This document shows, piece after piece, positions 59,486 through 64,000 of a DNA stretch of 64,000 bases. The notes under the pieces are model-generated. The model made no database searches. It was not told the origin of the DNA and saw nothing but the letters and a program-made list of their open reading frames with translations. Position 1 is the stretch's first letter. Each line of letters begins with the position of its first letter. Origin of the DNA: Cryptomeria japonica (Eukaryota > Streptophyta > Pinopsida > Cupressales > Cupressaceae); NCBI RefSeq assembly GCF_030272615.1, contig NC_081405.1:24225272-24289271 (forward strand), given 5' to 3'. The position numbers were made by a program, and so were the translations under genes.

Positions 59486-59599
59486 TTAGAATAGCTGCGA
59501 TTCCTCAGGGTCTGGATCTGTGACGAATGTGCTGAAATGATTTCCCTTCCAACCACTCATGTATCCACACCAGTTGCTATCGAAATATCTAGCTTTGCC
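59486..59599 (-). other. Possible terminal exon of a host gene
   Basis: On the minus strand a pyrimidine-rich CTTTGTCTTTGACAG acceptor is followed by an open frame of 37 codons (RYFDSNWCGYMSG, FVTDPDPEESQLF) ending in TAA at 59486-59488. The composition looks like a real protein end, but I do not recognise the family and no upstream exon was found. Confidence 0.25.
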
Positions 59600-59955
59600 C
59601 TGTCAAAGACAAAGGCAAAGACAAGCTAAGTTTGTTCCAGGTATCCAACGGATCCTTGTTCTAAAATAACTGTAGGTTCCTCTTCGTATTCGACCCACGC
59701 TCTATTCCTCAAACTTCGTGAAGATAAATAACAAGATCATACTTCACCCAAATAGACAATTGCGATGCTAAGGAGTTACCAGTGTAGGGTGGACGACCTA
59801 CCTGGCTCTGGCTATGGAGATTTTTGTCCCAATAACCTTTGTGCACAAAGGTGATTTGTCTAAAACCCATCATACATGACAGAGACCATGATTCACCTTA
59901 AATAGGGAAAGTGTGTCGTGTTATGGAGGAGCCGACCTTAGGTCGATGAAACAAA

Positions 59956-60112
59956 AAGGCAACAAAACTTAAATTAAATAAAAGCTGCCACAAGGATATA
60001 AAGAAAACTATCCCAATTATTAACATAATAAGAAACCAAAAGAATGATTATCAGGTGCTAAAGAGCACCTCAAGGAAGGCCAACTAGGCCTTAGAGATTG
60101 GGGGTTATGACA
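59956..60112 (-). repeat. LTR-end copy of the chromovirus family
   Basis: On the minus strand it starts TGTCATAACCCCC at 60112 and matches 60498-60651 closely. The extent to the left is uncertain; a CTATTTAAGG word near 59905 could be its TATA box. Confidence 0.6.
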
Positions 60113-60118
60113 AAAGCA

Positions 60119-60282
60119 AGCAACTCATAATAGGAATGTAGATTCAGGATTATATGAGGAGCATTTCAGGGCCATTGTGACATGGCAGTGGAACACCCTA
60201 AGCAACTCATAGTAGGAATGTAGATTTAGGATTATATGAGGAGCGTTTCAAGGCCATTGTGACATGGCAGTGGAACACCCTA
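60119..60282. repeat. 82-bp tandem duplication
   Basis: AGCAACTCATA starts at 60119 and 60201, and the units are nearly identical (TATGAGGAGC, GGCCATTGTGACATGGCAGT). They lie between the two LTR-end copies. Confidence 0.9.
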
Positions 60283-60497
60283 CTTCATATGGCAACTTAT
60301 GCTCTACTTCCCAAATTGCATGCTTAAAGGCTTGGGAGAGTTCCTCCTTTTGACAATGAAGAGGTGAAAGAAGGGTTCATGAATACTTTTTGAAAGATGT
60401 ATATCACTAAGGCTACAACTTTACTTCAAACATAGTGGCTTGCTTTGTTAATCTTTGAGGTCCAATATTTAGCAAACCAAAGGTAAAAACAAAAAGA

Positions 60498-60651
60498 CAA
60501 CAAAGCTTAAATTAAATAAAAGCTTCCACAAGGATATAAAGAAAAATATCCCAATTATTAGCATAATAAGAAACCAAAAGCATGATTATCGGGTGCTAAA
60601 GAGGACTGCAAGGAAGGCCAACTAGGCCTTAGAGATTGGGGGGTTATGACA
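60498..60651 (-). repeat. 3' LTR start of the chromovirus, truncated
   Basis: On the minus strand TGTCATAACC starts at 60651 right after a purine-rich GGGGATGGGAGGAT, so it is the true 3' LTR. Similarity to 59956-60112 stops near 60498, where rearrangement has occurred. Confidence 0.65.
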
Positions 60652-61400
60652 ATCCTCCCATCCCCAAGTTGCTTAACCACAAGCAATTGTAGACTAGGGT
60701 GTTTGAATATCTCTATGCCCTCTCAAGTAGCATCTTCAGGCGACAATCCCTTCCACTTGACTAAATACTCCAGTATCACTTTGTTTCTTAATCTTTTCTC
60801 CCTGATATTGAGCACGGTTTCAAGTTCTAGGATGATTTTTCCCTTGTAGTCAAGAGGAGGTAGCTCTGTCGAAGGAGTAACTTGCTGTACGAGAGCCTTT
60901 TTGAGACATGAAACATGTATTATGAATTTTGCTATTAGGTGTTAGTTCCAGTTCATAGGCCCCACTTTCCTGATTACTGGATAATGCCCATAGAATCGAG
61001 GTTTCAACTTTTTAGCTCCGCTACCCTTAATTGATGACTGTCGAAAAGGCTGCAAATGAAGGAACACCAAGTCTCCTACTTCAAAGGTTTGCTTAGTTCG
61101 GTGCCTATCAGCATTAAGTTTGTGCTGGTTCTGAGCTTGCTGCAAATTCTCCTTGAGAGCTTTGAGAATGTCCTTGCATTTTTGCACAACATCCTTAGCA
61201 CTAGGAACTCGGTTGTCTATAAGAATTAAGTCCATAAAGGAGGTAGCATCATATCCATAGAGTGCTTTGAAAGGGGACATGCTAGTTGACATGTGGTAGG
61301 TTGTGTTATAACAATATTCCCCCAAATGCAACCACCTGATCCATGCTGATTGTTGCCCTTCTACATAGTTCTTTAGATAACCTTCAATCCACCTGTTAAC
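60652..61400 (-). pseudogene. int: Integrase C-terminus and chromodomain of a chromovirus
   Basis: The frame enters at 61400, where a Copia LTR interrupts it (VNRWIEGYLKNYVEGQQSAW), and continues with NTTYHMSTSMSPFKALYGY and VGDLVFLHLQPFRQSS. The chromodomain near 60700-60830 has YLVKWKGLSPEDAT followed by a stop in place of tryptophan. Chromodomains on integrase steer insertion to particular chromatin and define chromoviruses. Frame changes occur near 60940. Everything upstream of the integrase C-terminal part is displaced beyond the Copia insertion. Confidence 0.88.
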
Positions 61401-61903
61401 TGTTAGAGTATTTAATCTTTACTTGGCTTAGGTTTATTTGTATTTAGTTTAGGATATTTCTTTGGAATCCCTACATGTAATTTGTCCTCTAGTACATGTG
61501 TGAGCACAAGTCATTTCTTTTATTTTTCTTTATTAAGGAATATTAGATTTCCTCCTTAAGAGGATGTGGACACATGACACACATTTTATGAATGGTGGCA
61601 TTTATAGATTTGGGAGTTAACTTTGTAACTCCTCTCATCTCTATTTAAGAGATGTCTGTTCTTTCATTTCTTCTTAATGACATTATTGTAAAGAGCTCTC
61701 TCTCTCTCTCTCATTTTAAGCATTGTTTCATTCATAATAACACAAGGGGTTTTTCTTTGCTTTTCCCCTTTCAAAGGTTCTTGTGCCTCCTTCACATTTG
61801 GGTGATTGCTCCAAGGTTTCTGCATTTCTCTTGGTAACATTTACTTCATCAATAAACTTACTTGGATTTTGTTTTTCTTTTCTTGCTCTTGTATTTCCTT
61901 TCA
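61401..61903 (+). repeat. Left LTR of Copia-3
   Basis: The 503-bp LTR begins TGTTAGAGTATTTAATC and ends ATTTCCTTTCA. CTATTTAAGA at 61641-61650 is the likely TATA box. A short CT tract at 61693 lies in the transcribed part. Confidence 0.9.
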
Positions 61904-61918
61904 TGGTATCAGAGTAGG
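61904..61918 (+). promoter_or_regulatory. Primer-binding site of the left Copia-3 arm
   Basis: TGGTATCAGAGTAGG follows the LTR with no gap and matches the initiator methionine tRNA site used by most plant Copia elements. Confidence 0.85.
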
Positions 61919-62720
61919 TTCTAATCCTTGTTTCAAGTTGAGATTGATGAAGGTTACCATTTTGTGGAGCTCACCTTTCTTGGAGACATTTTTTTTAGAG
62001 AAGAGAAAGAGGTTGTTCTTTAACATTTTGCTGTGCAGGTTATGATTTAAGTTTTTTTTTTTTCAATGCAGGTTTAATCTTCTTAGACTCTAGTTTAAAG
62101 TTGTTTTTTTAAGCTTTGGAAGGCTTGCCGCCAAAGTCTTGTTTCTAGTTTGAGTGTTTGGTTTTGGAAGGCTTGCCGCCAAACCCATTTTGTCTAACTT
62201 GTTTTGGAAGGCTTGCCGCCAAGACATTCTCTATTTTACTTGCAGGTTCTAACATTTCTTGTGTTTGTAGGATCTTGTTTAAAAGAAGTTTCATATTGAT
62301 CTCTGTGTAATAACTATCTCTATTTTTATTATATATTCTCTTATTTGTCTATTGCAGGTTTTGGTTACTAGAAATTAATATTCTAACAATATTTTGCATA
62401 TTGCTTTCATTTTTTTTGTGTTCACTATTTCTATTGCTTGTCCTCCTGTATCGTATTACTTTCAATTCTTTCTTTTAGTTATTGTATAATTAAGTCTCTG
62501 CTTTCCCGACTTCTTCCTTGACTCATTCTTGCAGTTAGCTCCATTTCTCTTTTAAAATCTTGCTTTTACGTCTCTTCGTATTGTTCCCTGTCTCTGCCAT
62601 TGCATTTTCATTCTACATTTTATTCCTATTCTGTATTATCTACCTACCATTTGTCACCTCTATATAACGTTTCTACTTGGTCTCTGTGCTTTCCTGACTA
62701 ACGTTTCTGTTTGTATCAAC
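61919..62720 (+). repeat. Leader of the left Copia-3 arm
   Basis: Non-coding. The word GGAAGGCTTGCCGCCAA occurs three times between about 62118 and 62222, at roughly 40-50 bp steps. The inverted words recur at 63449, 63488 and 63537 in the right arm. Confidence 0.75.
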
Positions 62721-62933
62721 TTTTATTTAATAAACTTAACTTTATTGTAAAAATTTTAAACTTTCATATCAAATAAAGTATACTTTACTTTTTTTTAAAA
62801 GTGAAATTTTTTTTAATGAAAATAGTGCTTTGCTTTGCTCTTATACAAATAAGAAGAGCTTTAATTTTTTTTAAATTTTAAACTTGCAGCGAACTAAGTT
62901 ATTTGAAAAACGATACTTGCAGAGCCATTTCTG
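62721..62933. other. Spacer between the inverted Copia-3 arms
   Basis: AT-rich, 213 bp, with no recognised feature. It would be the loop of any hairpin RNA. Confidence 0.6.
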
Positions 62934-63773
62934 GTTGATACAAGCAAAAACGTTAGGTAGGAAAGCACACAGACCAAGCAGAAACGTTATACAGAGGTGA
63001 CAGATGGTAGGTAGATAATATAGAATAGGAAAAAAATGCAGAACGAAAATGCAATGGCAGAGACAGGGAACAATACGAAGAGACGTAAAAACAAGATTTT
63101 AAAAGAGAAATGCAACTAACTACTGGAATGAGTCAAGGAAGAAGTCGGGAAAGCAAAGATGTAATTATACAATAACTGAAAGAAAGAATTGTTGAAAGAA
63201 AGAATTGAAAGTAATACGATACAGGAGGACAAGCAATAAAAATAGTGAACACAAAAAAACTGAAAGCGATATGCAAAATACTATTAGAATATTAATTTCT
63301 GGTAACCAAAACCTGCAATAGACAAACAAGAGAATATATAATAAAAATAGAGATATTTATTACATAGAGATCAATATGAAACTTCTTTTAAACAAGATCC
63401 TACAAACACAAGAAATGTTAGAACCTGCAAGTAAAATAAGGAATGTCTTGGCGGCAAGCCTTTCAAAACAAGCTAGGCAAAATGGGTTTGGCAGCAAGCC
63501 TTGCAAAATCAAACACTCAAACTAGAAACAAGACATTGACGGCAAGCCTTTCAAAGCTTAAAAAAACAACTTTAAACTAGAATCTAAGAAGATTAAACAT
63601 GCATGCAATTGAAAAAAAAATTAAACTTAAATCATAACCTGCACAACAAAACGTTAAAGAACAACCTTCTTCTCTTCTCTAAAAAAAATGTCTCCAAGAA
63701 AGGTGAGCTCCACAAAATGGTAACCTTCATCAATCTCAACTTGAATCAAGGATTAGAACCTGCTCGGATACCA
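62934..63773 (-). repeat. Leader and primer site of the right Copia-3 arm
   Basis: Reverse complement of about 61904-62720 with scattered differences. The primer site at 63761-63773 reads TGGTATCCGAGCA on the minus strand. Confidence 0.88.
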
Positions 63774-63967
63774 TGAAAGAAAATACAAGAGCAAGGAAAG
63801 AAAAACAAAATCCAAGTAAGTTTATTGATGAAGTAAATGTTACCAAGAAAAATGCAGAAACATTGGAGCAATCACCCAAATGTGAAGAAGGAGGCACAAT
63901 AACTTTTGAAAGGGGAAAAGCAAAGAAAAAACCCCTTGTGTTATTATGAATGAGACAATGCCTAAAA

Positions 63968-64000
<33 letters not shown>
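63774..64000 (-). repeat. Right LTR of Copia-3 (cut by the window edge)
   Basis: Matches the last 230 bp or so of the left LTR in inverse orientation, ending in a GA tract that pairs with the CT tract near 61693. Confidence 0.85.

Larger units (their letters stand above)
61401..64000. mobile_element. Copia-3 inverted dimer: LTR-leader / spacer / leader-LTR
   Basis: 61401-62720 is a Copia LTR, initiator-Met primer site and leader on the plus strand. From 62934 the same sequence returns as its reverse complement and reaches the LTR at 63774, which continues past the window edge. The 213-bp spacer is AT-rich and not palindromic. There is no gag or pol between the arms. The left flank is TTAAC (61396-61400), the expected target duplication. 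Confidence 0.9.

Overview
This window looks like nuclear DNA from a large, repeat-rich plant genome. The plant retrotransposon families (Ty1/Copia, Tat-type Ty3/Gypsy with two RNase H domains, a chromodomain Gypsy), an element over 18 kb long, the AT-rich filler and the near absence of host genes all fit a seed plant. A conifer or other gymnosperm is my guess; nothing in the sequence proves it. No rRNA, tRNA, CRISPR or intact host gene was found. Almost everything recognisable is retrotransposon in several nested layers.

Layout. (1) 1-19223 is a three-deep nest. Copia-1 (14197-19223, + strand) had its 5' LTR split by Gypsy-1 (2755-14196, - strand). The gag-pro gene of Gypsy-1 was in turn cut by Gypsy-0 (+ strand), of which only the 3' end and 3' LTR (964-2754) lie in the window. 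(2) 19224-27883 is old intergenic sequence with a decayed Copia-2 (about 22118-24174), minisatellites, a long CT tract and two Helitron-like 3' ends. (3) 27889-46499 is Gypsy-2, an 18.6-kb Tat-type element on the - strand with two LTRs and a 5-bp target duplication (ATTAT). (4) 46505-51299 holds a third Helitron-like end, possible host-gene debris and a solo LTR inserted in a 235-bp tandem repeat. (5) 51300-56759 is Gypsy-3 (- strand), which has gag and protease but no polymerase genes. (6) 56847-58589 is a pair of LTRs joined tail to tail. (7) 59486-61400 has the end of a chromovirus. (8) 61401-64000 is a Copia LTR and leader followed by its own reverse complement, a palindrome that runs off the window.

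The most unusual signal is in the non-coding parts of the Tat-type elements. Gypsy-2 has arrays of the short word ATGCGCTAA (or its complement) repeated at almost exactly 21-bp steps, with unrelated sequence between the words. Gypsy-1 has the same design with a different word, CAGACGC, at alternating 19- and 21-bp steps. Gypsy-3 has TACG words at looser spacing. Most word variants are those expected from CpG decay. In Gypsy-1 the arrays flank a 6-kb module carrying a gene of about 1,040 codons on the opposite strand to gag. In Gypsy-2 one array lies in the probable first intron of a second opposite-strand gene, which encodes a plant mobile domain protein. I read these as one architecture: a sense retroelement plus an antisense host-like gene with its own TATA box, bracketed by helically spaced CpG words. 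The spacing and positions are seen directly; the function is inference.
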